Assembly (NCBI GenBank): GCA_024697625.1 | Contig: JAILFJ010000146.1 | Location: forward strand, 1-64,000 | DNA from: Oscillospiraceae bacterium | GTDB taxonomy: Bacteria; Bacillota; Clostridia; Oscillospirales; Oscillospiraceae | Direction of reading: 5' to 3' | DNA: 64,000 nucleotides | Part shown: one piece after another, positions 12,331 to 21,668 of the stretch | How the letters are laid out: each line of letters begins with the position of its first letter | How positions within the stretch are numbered: the stretch's first letter is position 1 | The notes under the pieces: generated by a model | Told to the model about the DNA's origin: nothing | Seen by the model: only the letters and a program-made list of their open reading frames with translations | Database searches by the model: none | Made by a program: the position numbers and the translations under genes

Positions 12331-13740
12331 GTGGACGAGATGGAACAGGTTGATGCTCTGGATTATGAAGCGATTCAGGAGCAGCGCAACGATGAACTGA
12401 GAGAACTCCTGGACAGCAGAAGCATGCGGACACTGAAGGAACGCATGGAGGAAATGAACGAATTCGACGTTGCAGAGTTCCTCTCGGAAATTGAAGACAA
12501 CCGCATGCCGATGGTTTTCCGCCTGCTGTCAAAGGAAGTGGCTGCAGACGTCTTTGCCAATTTTGAGATTTCGGATCAGGAACGGATCATCAACTCCATG
12601 ACGGACTCCGAACTCGCAGGGATCATCGAGGAACTGTATGTCGACGATGCCGTGGATATGATGGAGGAACTGCCGGCCAATGTCGTGAAGCGCGTGATGC
12701 GTGCGGCCACTCCGGAGACCAGGGCTCTGATCAACCAGTATCTGCACTATCCTGAGGACTCGGCAGGCAGCATCATGACCTCGGAGTTCGTTGACCTGAA
12801 GAAATACATGAGCGTGAAGGAATCCTTCGCGCGGATCCGGAGAATCGGGGAAGACCGGGAGACCATCTACATCTGCTTTGTCATCTCGGCGCACCGAAAG
12901 CTGGAAGGTATTGTGACGGTCAAGGATCTGCTGCTGGCGGATGACGACGACATCATTGAAGACCTCATGGACCGTAACGTCATCTTTGCCACGACGACGG
13001 AGGACCAGGAGAGTGTCTCAGAGAAGTTCTCGGACTACGATCTGATGGCTCTTCCTGTTGTTGACACGGAAGGACGTCTGGTCGGAATTGTCACGGTCGA
13101 CGACATTATCGATGTCATGGAGCAGGAAACCACAGAGGACTTCGAACTGATGGCGGCCATGACGCCTTCGGACAAACCCTATTCCCGCAGCAGCATTCTG
13201 GAGATCTGGAAAAACCGTATCCCATGGCTTATGTTCCTGATGCTGTCCGCTACCTTTACAAGCATGATCCTGACACATTTTGAAGATATGCTGGCGGTGC
13301 AGGCAGCGCTGATCGCGTTCATACCGACCCTGATGGGAACAGGCGGCAACAGCGGCGCACAGTCCAGTACGGCGGTGATCCGATCGCTGTCTCTGGGGGA
13401 TACGGAACCGAAGGACGCCGGCCGGGTCATGTGGAAGGAACTGCGCGTCGCATTCCTCTGCGGCCTGACGCTGGCCTGCGTGAACTTTGTGAAGATGCTG
13501 GTGCTGGATGGCATGATCATGCACAACGACGGAATCACGGTGACGGTAGCGCTGACGGTGAGTCTGGCGATTCTGTTTATCGTCATCTTTGCAAAGGTCG
13601 TCGGCAGCATGCTGCCGATTGGAGCGGAGAAGATCGGCGTTGACCCGGCAGTGATGGCAAACCCGCTGATCTCTACCCTGACGGATACGGTTTCGCTGCT
13701 GATCTATATTTATATGGCAAAACTGATCCTTCACATCTGA
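12331..13740 (+). CDS. mgtE: Magnesium transporter MgtE (469 aa)
   Basis: Full MgtE architecture: N-terminal superhelical domain (to ~125), a pair of CBS domains (~135-255) that sense cytosolic Mg, a plug helix, and five membrane segments (~285-469). The pore signatures LMGTGGNSGAQSST (about 334-347) and DPAVMANPLISTLTD (about 437-451) are intact. Imports Mg2+ (also Co2+) down the membrane potential, gated by the acidic cytosolic domains. GTG start (12331) with GGGGGTGAG upstream; an internal ATG four codons later is possible. Length matches the family. First of four rightward cation/solute transport genes. Confidence 0.95.
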   Translation: MDEMEQVDALDYEAIQEQRNDELRELLDSRSMRTLKERMEEMNEFDVAEFLSEIEDNRMPMVFRLLSKEVAADVFANFEISDQERIINSMTDSELAGIIEELYVDDAVDMMEELPANVVKRVMRAATPETRALINQYLHYPEDSAGSIMTSEFVDLKKYMSVKESFARIRRIGEDRETIYICFVISAHRKLEGIVTVKDLLLADDDDIIEDLMDRNVIFATTTEDQESVSEKFSDYDLMALPVVDTEGRLVGIVTVDDIIDVMEQETTEDFELMAAMTPSDKPYSRSSILEIWKNRIPWLMFLMLSATFTSMILTHFEDMLAVQAALIAFIPTLMGTGGNSGAQSSTAVIRSLSLGDTEPKDAGRVMWKELRVAFLCGLTLACVNFVKMLVLDGMIMHNDGITVTVALTVSLAILFIVIFAKVVGSMLPIGAEKIGVDPAVMANPLISTLTDTVSLLIYIYMAKLILHI

Positions 13741-13801
13741 GATGCTTCCGCTTCCGATACCGTATTTCCGGCATACTGCAGCCTGAAAAGGAGCCCTGCT
13801 G

Positions 13802-14728
13802 ATGGAACTGTCCGCATTGCTGAATAAAATGTTTGTATTTGTAGCACTGATGCTGATCGGCTATTTTCTGGCAAGGCGAGGCGTGATTGGGCAGAGCTTT
13901 GTCTCCGTCGGCAGCAGGCTCGCGGTTGACGTGTTCCTGGTCGGAACCATCCTGGGGGCGATGCTGTCCGTACAGAACAGTGTGACGGCAGAAGGGCTTC
14001 CGATCATCCTGCTGCTCACAACACTGTTTCAGGTCATCAGCTATGCAGTGGCTTTTCTGGCACGTAAAATCGTACACCCCGTGCCGGAACGGGCGGGAGC
14101 GTTTGAGCTTCTTGCCGCAGTCCCGAACTCCGTGTTCATTGCGCTGCCGATCGTGGCTTCTCTGTATGGCGACTATGCCGTGCTTGTGGTCTCAATCTCC
14201 TGCATCCCGTTCAATATCCTCCTCTACAGCTACGGAGCGTGGAGAGTGAAACGGGGAGACCAGGGGCGTTTCCGTATCCGCGAGGTTTTCAATGTCCCGC
14301 TGGTGACGACGCTGATCGGCATCGTCCTGCTCGTCTTTCGGATCCCGGTTCCGCAGGCGGGAAGGGACCTGCTTGCGGCTTTGGGAGGTGCTACGATGCC
14401 GGTCTCCATGCTGGTGATCGGAGCGTCTCTGAAGAGCGTGAGCCTGCTGGATGCCTTCCGCAACAGACAGCTGGCGCTGCTGAGTGCCGTGAAGCTGGTT
14501 CTGCTTCCGATCCTGATCTGGCTTCTCTTCCGACCGCTTACGGATAACAGCGTACTCCTGATGACCTGTGTGATCATTGCAGCATCGCCGGGAGCGGTGG
14601 TGGCCTCGATCCTGGCTATCCAGTGCGGGCAGGATCCGGTATTCAGCTCTGAAGCGGTGCAGCATACGACCGTCTGCTCTGTCGTGACGATCCCGATTCT
14701 GATCCAGATCCTGTCCAGATTCTGCTGA
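13802..14728 (+). CDS. AEC-family permease (308 aa)
   Basis: Ten predicted membrane segments in two inverted halves, as in auxin-efflux-carrier (AEC) proteins; AAVPNSVFIALPIVASLYG in the first half and IIAASPGAVVASILAIQ in the second are family-like segments around the discontinuous helices. AAAGGAGC is 9 bases upstream of ATG. In bacteria, members carry malate, malonate or other organic acids; the substrate here cannot be told. 61 bases after mgtE and 13 bases before trkA, so probably in one transcript with them. Confidence 0.85.
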   Translation: MELSALLNKMFVFVALMLIGYFLARRGVIGQSFVSVGSRLAVDVFLVGTILGAMLSVQNSVTAEGLPIILLLTTLFQVISYAVAFLARKIVHPVPERAGAFELLAAVPNSVFIALPIVASLYGDYAVLVVSISCIPFNILLYSYGAWRVKRGDQGRFRIREVFNVPLVTTLIGIVLLVFRIPVPQAGRDLLAALGGATMPVSMLVIGASLKSVSLLDAFRNRQLALLSAVKLVLLPILIWLLFRPLTDNSVLLMTCVIIAASPGAVVASILAIQCGQDPVFSSEAVQHTTVCSVVTIPILIQILSRFC

Positions 14729-14741
14729 GGAGGACGAAACA

Positions 14742-16097
14742 GTGAAGATAGTAATTGCAGGGGCCGGGAAAGTCGGGAGAACAATCGCAACGGCGCTGAC
14801 AGCGGAGAAGCACGATATCACGGTGATTGATTCTGACCCCGAAACCATCGAAGAGATCTCAGGAGAACTGGACGTCATCTGTGTGGAAGGAAACGCTGCT
14901 GATCCGGAAACGCTGCGGGAGGCCAGAACAGGCGAAGCGGAGCTTCTCATTGCCACGACGGAGAAGGACGAGGTCAACATGGTCTGCGGCATGGCATCGC
15001 ACCACCTCGGTGTCGAGCATGTGATTGCGCGCATCCGAGACCCCCAGTATCTCCATCAGACCGATTTCCTTCGTGAGGCGATGGGGCTGACTTCTATCGT
15101 GAATCCGGAGTATGAGTGTGCAAAGGAAGTCTCCAGAATCCTGCGTTTCCCGGGAGCGGCCCGAGTGGACTCGTTCAGCAAGGGGAGTGTTGAGATCGCG
15201 GAATACCGCGTGCCGGCGGAGAGTGTTCTGAACGGACTTGCCCTGAAAGAACTGGCGGGCCGTTTTCGTGCGAAGGTGCTCATTGGACTGGTAGAGAGAG
15301 AGGATACCGCTCTGATCCCAAACGGAAACACCGTGCTCTGGGAGGGAGACAGGCTGAGCATCACGGGAGCCTCCGGAGAACTGCGGCGCTTTTTTGCTGC
15401 GATCGGAGCTTACCGAAAGCCCGTCAGGCATGCCATGGTAATGGGCGGAGGGCGTACGGCTGTCTATCTTTACCGCCTCCTGCACGACAGCAATATCTCT
15501 GTAACCGTACTGGAGAGGGATCGGGAACTCTGTGAAAGGCTTTGCGATGCGATGCCCGATGCGGAGATCGTCTGCGGGGACGCGACCAGCAGCGAGATCC
15601 TCGGTGAATACGGGATCGAATCCACTGACGCTTTTGTGGCACTGACAGGAGACGACGGAGACAATATTGTCACCTCGCTGTATGCGAAGGAATGCCAGGT
15701 GGGCAAGGTCGTGATCAAGGTGAACCGGGATCACTTTGCGGACATCCTGATCGGAGCCGGACTCGAAAGCATTGTTTCGCCAAAGGAGATCGTGGCGGAG
15801 CAGATCACCCGTTATGTCCGCGGACTCAGCGATTCGGCAGGAAGCAGCATGGAGATGCTGTACAGACTGGCGGACGGAAAGATTGAAGCGCTGGAGTTCC
15901 GGGCGGATGAGAATCTGCGCTGCACGAACAGACCGCTGAAGGAACTGAAGCTGAAGAAAAACACGCTGCTGACAGCGATCATCCGGGGGAGCAAGAGCAT
16001 CCTCCCCGACGGGGAGAGCAGAATCCTGCCGGGAGACCACGCTGTTGTAGTGGCAGAGTCCGGGACAGTCGGTACGCTGGACGATATCCTGGAGTAA
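14742..16097 (+). CDS. trkA: Trk potassium uptake regulator TrkA (451 aa)
   Basis: Two RCK modules in tandem. The first starts with IVIAGAGKVG (Rossmann NAD/ATP-binding loop, residues 4-12), the second with VMGGGRTAVYLY near residue 233; each is followed by an RCK-C domain. GTG start with TGAGGAGG upstream. Forms the cytoplasmic gating ring of the TrkH channel, opening or closing it with nucleotide binding. Ends 5 bases before trkH, so the two are co-translated. Full family length, no missing motif seen. Confidence 0.95.
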   Translation: MKIVIAGAGKVGRTIATALTAEKHDITVIDSDPETIEEISGELDVICVEGNAADPETLREARTGEAELLIATTEKDEVNMVCGMASHHLGVEHVIARIRDPQYLHQTDFLREAMGLTSIVNPEYECAKEVSRILRFPGAARVDSFSKGSVEIAEYRVPAESVLNGLALKELAGRFRAKVLIGLVEREDTALIPNGNTVLWEGDRLSITGASGELRRFFAAIGAYRKPVRHAMVMGGGRTAVYLYRLLHDSNISVTVLERDRELCERLCDAMPDAEIVCGDATSSEILGEYGIESTDAFVALTGDDGDNIVTSLYAKECQVGKVVIKVNRDHFADILIGAGLESIVSPKEIVAEQITRYVRGLSDSAGSSMEMLYRLADGKIEALEFRADENLRCTNRPLKELKLKKNTLLTAIIRGSKSILPDGESRILPGDHAVVVAESGTVGTLDDILE

Positions 16098-16102
16098 GCA
16101 GT

Positions 16103-17545
16103 ATGAACGGACGAATGGTCATGCGCGTGCTGGGGTGGATCTGCCTCATTTACGGTGCATTGATGCTTCTGCCTGTGATCGTGGGCGTCATCTATGGGGA
16201 GAGGGTTTCCCAGTTCCTGATCACCATGACAGGATGCGCGGCGCTCGGCGGTATCCTGATGATTCCCGCACCGACATCCCGGAGCCTGGTAGCGAGAGAC
16301 GGATTTGCCATTGTCGGACTGGGCTGGATCGGCATTTCGATGATCGGAGCGGTTCCGTTTGTGCTGAGCGGAAGTATTCCTCATTACGTGGATGCGCTGT
16401 TTGAGACGGCTTCCGGTCTTTCAACAACCGGCAGCAGTGTTCTGCAGGATTTTGAAGGTATGCCGCGGTGCGACATGTTCTGGCGGATCTTCAGCCATTG
16501 GATCGGCGGTATGGGTGTCCTGGTGTTTCTGATGGCGGTGCTGCCGATGAGCGGGGAACACTCCATGCATATCATGCGCGCAGAGGTACCTGGTCCAACG
16601 GTCGGAAAGCTGGTACCGCGGGCGAGGCGTACGGCCGGAATTCTGTATCTCATCTATATCGGCCTGACTGCTGTGGAATTCGTCTGCCTGCTGCTTGCGG
16701 GGATGAACGTCTATAACGCCCTCCTCCATTCCTTTTCAACAGCGGGCACAGGCGGATTCTCGACAATGGCCGGCAGCATCGCAGATTTTCACAGTCCGGT
16801 GATCGAGACAATCCTGAGCGTATTCATGCTCCTGTTCGGAGTCAACTTCAACCTGTACTATCTGATCCTGATCGGAGCTGTGGGAAAGGCTTTCCGGAAC
16901 GAGGAACTTCGCAGATATGCAGCGATTATTCTGGCAGCGGTCTTCCTCATCAGTCTTGAGCTTCACAGAACAATGTCGGTGCCGGTCCGGACCGCCGTTC
17001 ACGATGCATTCTTCAATGTCGCATCGCTTCTGAGTACGACCGGTTTTGGAACCTCGGATTTCACAGAATGGAGTGAACCGTGCAAATGGGTTTTGATTCT
17101 CCTGATGTTCTGCGGAGGATGTGCCGGAAGCACTGGCGGCGGAATCAAGGTTTCGAGAGTCATCATTCTGCTGAGAAGCTTTCGTGCGGAAGTTCAGAAG
17201 ATGGTCCGTCCGAGAAGCGTTGTGCGGGTTCAGCTGGAAGGACAGCGGGTAGCACCGGAAACCGTCCGGGCAGCCTCTGTTTTTGTGCTGCTGTACATGC
17301 TGTTTCTGCTGCTCTTCTCTTTCCTGATCTCCTTTGACGGCTTTGATATTGCCACCAGCTTTACCGCGGCCCTGTCTTGCCTGTCCAATATCGGGCCCGG
17401 AATGACCAAACTCATCGGACCAGCGGGAAGCTTTGCGGTTTTCAGTTCCAGGAGCAAGCTTGTTCTTACGGTGGCGATGCTCATGGGACGGCTGGAAATC
17501 TATCCGATCCTGGTACTGTTTTCCCCCAGAACTTGGCAGAGATGA
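16103..17545 (+). CDS. trkH: Trk potassium channel subunit TrkH (480 aa)
   Basis: Four M1-P-M2 repeats with filter loops LSTTGSSV (~108), STAGTGGFS (~213), LSTTGFGTSD (~312) and LSNIGPGM (~428), the TrkH/KtrB K+ selectivity pattern. The cytosolic loop after repeat three is rich in basic residues and would contact TrkA. K+ (possibly Na+-coupled) uptake for osmotic and pH control. Partner trkA is directly upstream. Length is typical. Confidence 0.95.
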   Translation: MNGRMVMRVLGWICLIYGALMLLPVIVGVIYGERVSQFLITMTGCAALGGILMIPAPTSRSLVARDGFAIVGLGWIGISMIGAVPFVLSGSIPHYVDALFETASGLSTTGSSVLQDFEGMPRCDMFWRIFSHWIGGMGVLVFLMAVLPMSGEHSMHIMRAEVPGPTVGKLVPRARRTAGILYLIYIGLTAVEFVCLLLAGMNVYNALLHSFSTAGTGGFSTMAGSIADFHSPVIETILSVFMLLFGVNFNLYYLILIGAVGKAFRNEELRRYAAIILAAVFLISLELHRTMSVPVRTAVHDAFFNVASLLSTTGFGTSDFTEWSEPCKWVLILLMFCGGCAGSTGGGIKVSRVIILLRSFRAEVQKMVRPRSVVRVQLEGQRVAPETVRAASVFVLLYMLFLLLFSFLISFDGFDIATSFTAALSCLSNIGPGMTKLIGPAGSFAVFSSRSKLVLTVAMLMGRLEIYPILVLFSPRTWQR

Positions 17546-17654
17546 TAGGGCGGAAAGACGATCGGAAACAGACGCATCGGCGATCGGAAAGCGAGATTTC
17601 ATTCTTTTATTATTCATCATTCATATTCAAGCTTGAAAGGTTTTTTGACACACT

Positions 17655-18884
17655 ATGATTTATCTGATTGATTTTGAAAATGTACATGAGGACGGGTTTA
17701 CAGCCATAGGGCGCCTCGGTGACAAGGATGCAGTCTACTGCTTCTTCACGAAAAATGTTGCGAAAATCAGCATGTCTGCTCTTGCCGGAATTAAAAGCGG
17801 CCAGCTGCATTTTGTAGAAGCGGATACCGGGAAGCAGAGCCTCGACCTGGCACTGGTCAGCTTTCTCGGGTATCTGATCGGCACAAGACCTCAGGAGCTT
17901 TGCTATGAGATCATCAGCAACGACAACGGCTTCCAGAAGGCGGTCGATTTCTGGAACAAACGGGGGATGAACCTGCGGGTTCGCGTAAGGAAGACAAATG
18001 TACCGGAACCGAAGCAGAAAGCGGAAACGAAGCAAGAGGTGAAACCGAAGGCGGAAGCAAAGCTGAAGACAGAGGGAAAACAGAAGTCTGATCCGGTAAG
18101 AATACAGACAGCGGCAGTCAGCCAGAGCCCATCCAGAACAGAAAAGACTCTGGAAAAACAGTCTCCCGTAAAAGAAGAAAACAGAGCTCCGAATAAAACG
18201 GCCTCTGCAGCAGACGGCACTGTTCCCGCATCTGCTGCATCTGCACTGGATGCAGCTTCGAAACCGGAGAACAAAACGGAAGGAAAAACCGACCTGAAAC
18301 CGGACAGCAGGACAGAATCCGGAACAGCAGCGGAGAGAGAGCCGGGTACTGCGAAAGCAGCAGAGCAGGGAAGTGCGGCAGAGAGCAAACCCGCTGGAAC
18401 ATCCAGGAACAGAACAAGGAAAAAGAGCACAGCCTCGAAAAAACCGGCCGAGCAGCTGAAACCCGCAGAGCCTCCGAAAGAGACAGAGCAGGCTGCGCCG
18501 GAAAAACCGGTGAAGGAAGAGACCAGCACAAAAAAGAAGGCAGAATCCACACTCGAAGTGTCAGAAATGAACGCAGCAGAAGCAGATGCGGGAGCACTGC
18601 AGCATTCAGGGCCGGGAAACAGCTCTTCCGCTCAGCGCAATGAAAACGCTTCTTCCGTGGAGAACAGAGCATCTGAGAACGCAGTGTCGGAAAACCCCGC
18701 ACTTTCCGCAGCACTGGAAGCCGCAGGCATCACCGGAGAAAGATCGGAGTTTCTGCAGACACAGCTTCAGAAATACCGTAATGAGAAGAATGTGAAGCAG
18801 TTGATCTATCTGGCACTTGTAAAGAAATACGGACAGAAAAGTGGAACAGAAATCTACAACACGGCAAAGAAAATCCAGTTATGA
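17655..18884 (+). CDS. NYN/PIN-like domain protein with long disordered middle (409 aa)
   Basis: Residues 1-115 form an NYN-type PIN-like fold: MIYLIDFENVHEDG gives the first acidic site, SLDLALVSFLGYLIG (~62-76) the second and SNDNGFQKAV (~87-96) the third, so the metal-binding aspartates of a ribonuclease look present. Residues ~118-345 are Lys/Glu/Ala/Pro/Ser-rich and probably disordered. The last ~55 (LQTQLQKYRNEKNVKQL onward) form a small helical domain. Likely RNA-processing or RNA-binding; the tail could tether it. 108 bases after trkH, so probably its own unit. The exact substrate is unknown. Confidence 0.8.
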   Translation: MIYLIDFENVHEDGFTAIGRLGDKDAVYCFFTKNVAKISMSALAGIKSGQLHFVEADTGKQSLDLALVSFLGYLIGTRPQELCYEIISNDNGFQKAVDFWNKRGMNLRVRVRKTNVPEPKQKAETKQEVKPKAEAKLKTEGKQKSDPVRIQTAAVSQSPSRTEKTLEKQSPVKEENRAPNKTASAADGTVPASAASALDAASKPENKTEGKTDLKPDSRTESGTAAEREPGTAKAAEQGSAAESKPAGTSRNRTRKKSTASKKPAEQLKPAEPPKETEQAAPEKPVKEETSTKKKAESTLEVSEMNAAEADAGALQHSGPGNSSSAQRNENASSVENRASENAVSENPALSAALEAAGITGERSEFLQTQLQKYRNEKNVKQLIYLALVKKYGQKSGTEIYNTAKKIQL

Positions 18885-18886
18885 CA

Positions 18887-18933
18887 GAATGGACGGATCT
18901 GCGGTCTTGAATGCAGATCTGTCCCATTCTTCC
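18887..18933 (+). terminator. Hairpin terminator after the NYN gene
   Basis: GAATGGACGGATCTGC (18887-18902) pairs with GCAGATCTGTCCCATTC (18913-18929) apart from one bulge and small mismatches; tail TTCCGTT is only moderately U-rich. Confidence 0.6.
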
Positions 18934-19011
18934 GTTCACGGATCGGTATGCTGCGATCGGTGCGGGCGGATGCAGAAGCAGATAGTTGCAGAGGAATGAG
19001 GAGGCTCTATC

Positions 19012-19923
19012 ATGGCAGAAGGAAGCAGAATAAAGTATTATGTCGAGAGGGAGAGCCTCGGGGTCCATGCCTGCTCGATTCTGATGCTTCTGGCTGTTGT
19101 ATTCAGAGTGATCGGATGCTGGGGGATGTGGGATGACCGAATCTATGCACTGACACAGATTGCACTTCCGATTTTCAGTATGCTGCTGCTGACTGCGATC
19201 GTCTGGTTTTTTGGCAGAAGAGGTCTGTGGCTGAGCTTTATCCCGGTTACGCTGGGCGCGGTGTTTTTCATCATCAAGGCATTCGGATTTGAGAGCAGAA
19301 TCCACATGATGCTGTGTATCCTGCTCTATATTGCCGTGATAGCCCTGTATTTCTGCACGGTTTTCGGCATGATCAGGACAAAATGGCTCCTGGTTCTGAT
19401 TTTCGGTTTACCCTTTCTCTACCATGTGGCAATAGAAGACCTGCCGGCGCTGAGAGATGCGGCCAATCCGGTCAGCTTTGCTGCGGGCATGCAGGAGATG
19501 AGTGTGCTGTGCATCATGCTGGGGCTTTTTTTCCTCTCTCTGTCAATGAAGAAACGACTCCCAACGGCTGAGAATGAGCATTCAAAACACAGAAAAACAA
19601 GGGCTTTACGAAAAAAGAAAAGCTGTGAGAAGACGTCTTCAGAGGAAAGCGCAGCCAACCAGAATACCGCCGGAAATGCTTCATCAGGCGGGAATCCCGC
19701 GGATCCGGCAGGCAGCGCAGATAATCCGTGTGACACAGACAGCGAGGATGGCTCACCTGCTGCCGGAGAGGTCCCCGGAACATCCCGGCCAACGCTGAAT
19801 CCTGCAGCGGCACCCGCGCCAGTCCAGGGAGGAGAGGAGAAGGCTGCACCGGCAGACAGCGAAGAAGAGGCGGCTCGCACAGCGGGTACCAGGGGATCTT
19901 CTGCCGGGACATATTCGTCATGA
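19012..19923 (+). CDS. Membrane protein with disordered acidic C-terminus (303 aa)
   Basis: Five to six membrane helices in residues 20-180 (SILMLLAVVFRVIG, FSMLLLTAIVWFFG, LLYIAVIALYF, LVLIFGLPFL, CIMLGLFFLSLSM), then a basic stretch and a ~115-residue tail rich in Ala/Gly/Pro/Ser/Glu with no predicted fold. ATG preceded by GAGGAGG. The stop overlaps the LRR gene start by ATGA, so the two are coupled and probably act together in the envelope. Family not recognised. Confidence 0.75.
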   Translation: MAEGSRIKYYVERESLGVHACSILMLLAVVFRVIGCWGMWDDRIYALTQIALPIFSMLLLTAIVWFFGRRGLWLSFIPVTLGAVFFIIKAFGFESRIHMMLCILLYIAVIALYFCTVFGMIRTKWLLVLIFGLPFLYHVAIEDLPALRDAANPVSFAAGMQEMSVLCIMLGLFFLSLSMKKRLPTAENEHSKHRKTRALRKKKSCEKTSSEESAANQNTAGNASSGGNPADPAGSADNPCDTDSEDGSPAAGEVPGTSRPTLNPAAAPAPVQGGEEKAAPADSEEEAARTAGTRGSSAGTYSS

Positions 19924-21635
19924 GAAGAAAGAAAGTCTATATTCTCTGCACCGTTGCATTCCTGCTGTTCCTGTTTGGAGCCGCACTGATCATGCTGCAG
20001 GGAGCGGCGGACAGACGGCAGCAGATCTGGCTGGAGGAGGCACAGGAGTTCTACAGCCAGGGGGAGTATGAAGGCGCACTCCTGAAGCTGCGGCAGATTA
20101 CGGATCCGGAGCTGAGACAGGAAGCCTCGTTGATCATGGCAGACTGCTATGAGGCGATCGGAAACTACAGGAAAGCAATCGATGTGCTGAGGGGAATAGG
20201 TGCAGCGGACTCTGCTGTGGCGACCCGGATCCGATCACTGGAAGGGAAGCAGGAACTGGGCGCCTGGTCACCGGATATTACCGTGGCGGGGATCGAACTG
20301 GAGGGCAACGCCAAAGAGGTACGCCTGGACGGAAAGGGACTCACAGACGAAGTGCTGAAGGAGCTGAGCCCGCTCTACGCACTGGAAGGACTGTATCTCG
20401 GGGACAACAAGCTCAGAGATATACGAATGATCTCCTGCTTTGGAGGCCTGGATATTCTGGATCTCTCGGGAAACAGAATTGAAGATATCAGTTCTCTGGC
20501 CGAACTCCGGGAACTGCGGTATCTTGACCTGAGCCGGAACCCGGTATCGGATTTTTCACCCCTGTACGGCATCAGCGGGCTGAACACCCTCCGCATCATC
20601 GGAACCCGGGTGAGCGAGGAGGAACTGGAGCGCCTTGCAGAGGCACTGCCTGCCTGCATTATCCGATCCGATCTCAATGGTGTGGAAGAGATCCGGCTGG
20701 GGAGCATACGGTTTCAGACGGATGTGGAAACGCTTAACCTGGACGGCAGAGGAATCCGGGATGCCGCAGTGATCGGGGAGTGCACGAAGCTCATCTCTCT
20801 GAGTCTCTGCGATAACGAGATCAGTGATCTGCAGCCTCTGATGAATCTCCCGGAACTGAAGACACTGAAGATTTCCGGAAATGCGATCCACGACCTCAGA
20901 CCACTGATCGGTCTTCCCAAACTGAATGTGCTGGATGTATCGGATAACCTGATTACGGATGTGAGTTCTCTTTCGGCAATCAGCCAGCTTACTCAGCTGA
21001 CTCTGGACGGAAATGACATAGCAGATTTTTCCGGCCTTGGAAGATTGGAACGAATCGAAGTGCTGAATCTGGAACGCACCGGGATTGAGGACTCGGATCT
21101 GGACGGTCTCGAGACTGCGAAAACGCTGCTGATCCTGAATCTGCAGAATAACCCCGGCCTCAGCGACAGGGCAGTCGGCAAACTGAACATGGTCCTGAAC
21201 AGATGCAACATTATGTGCACAGATCTGGTCTATGAGATATACTTTGCGGGACATACTGTGCTGAGCAATGAGAAAAAACTGGCTTTTCCCTCCGGTGAGC
21301 TGGAGACTCTGAGCGGCCTTGAGAACCTCACAGAACTGGAAGAGCTGGACCTGAGCGGCAACAGAATCAGCAATCTGAGCCCTTTCGCTGTGAGTCCAGC
21401 GCGAGACACTCTGAGGAGACTGAATCTTATGAATAACAGGATCGCAGACGTTTCGTCACTCTGGGACTACCATGTGCTGGAGGATCTGAACCTGAGCGGG
21501 AACGAAATAGAAGGCACAGAGGTTCTGCAGCAGATGAGCTCACTGAAGAGACTCGACCTCAGCGGGAATCCTCTGACTCAGGAGCAGGTCGATGCTTTGA
21601 GGAGCAAGCTGCCGAACTGCATTGTTGTTTTCTGA
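19920..21635 (+). CDS. Membrane-anchored TPR/leucine-rich-repeat protein (571 aa)
   Basis: N-terminal signal anchor (VYILCTVAFLLFLFGAALIM, no cleavage or lipobox evident). Residues ~33-105 look like two TPRs (EAQEFYSQGEYEGALLKLR, MADCYEAIGNYRKAI). Then two blocks of internalin-like LRRs of about 22 residues (for example LDILDLSGNRIEDISSL), ~130-400 and ~435-565, with two non-LRR linkers ending in PACIIRSDL and RCNIMCTDL. The repeats would face outside and bind protein or glycan. No sorting signal or LPXTG. Coupled by ATGA overlap to the membrane protein upstream. Confidence 0.85.
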   Translation: MRRKKVYILCTVAFLLFLFGAALIMLQGAADRRQQIWLEEAQEFYSQGEYEGALLKLRQITDPELRQEASLIMADCYEAIGNYRKAIDVLRGIGAADSAVATRIRSLEGKQELGAWSPDITVAGIELEGNAKEVRLDGKGLTDEVLKELSPLYALEGLYLGDNKLRDIRMISCFGGLDILDLSGNRIEDISSLAELRELRYLDLSRNPVSDFSPLYGISGLNTLRIIGTRVSEEELERLAEALPACIIRSDLNGVEEIRLGSIRFQTDVETLNLDGRGIRDAAVIGECTKLISLSLCDNEISDLQPLMNLPELKTLKISGNAIHDLRPLIGLPKLNVLDVSDNLITDVSSLSAISQLTQLTLDGNDIADFSGLGRLERIEVLNLERTGIEDSDLDGLETAKTLLILNLQNNPGLSDRAVGKLNMVLNRCNIMCTDLVYEIYFAGHTVLSNEKKLAFPSGELETLSGLENLTELEELDLSGNRISNLSPFAVSPARDTLRRLNLMNNRIADVSSLWDYHVLEDLNLSGNEIEGTEVLQQMSSLKRLDLSGNPLTQEQVDALRSKLPNCIVVF

Positions 21636-21668
21636 GACAGCTGGAATGAACATATACGGAGTGACGGA

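Noticed and set aside
13018..13734. Long antisense open frames under mgtE, trkA and other G+C-rich genes
   Set aside because: They are shadow frames with His/Arg/Gln-rich composition and no ribosome binding sites, opposite intact known genes.
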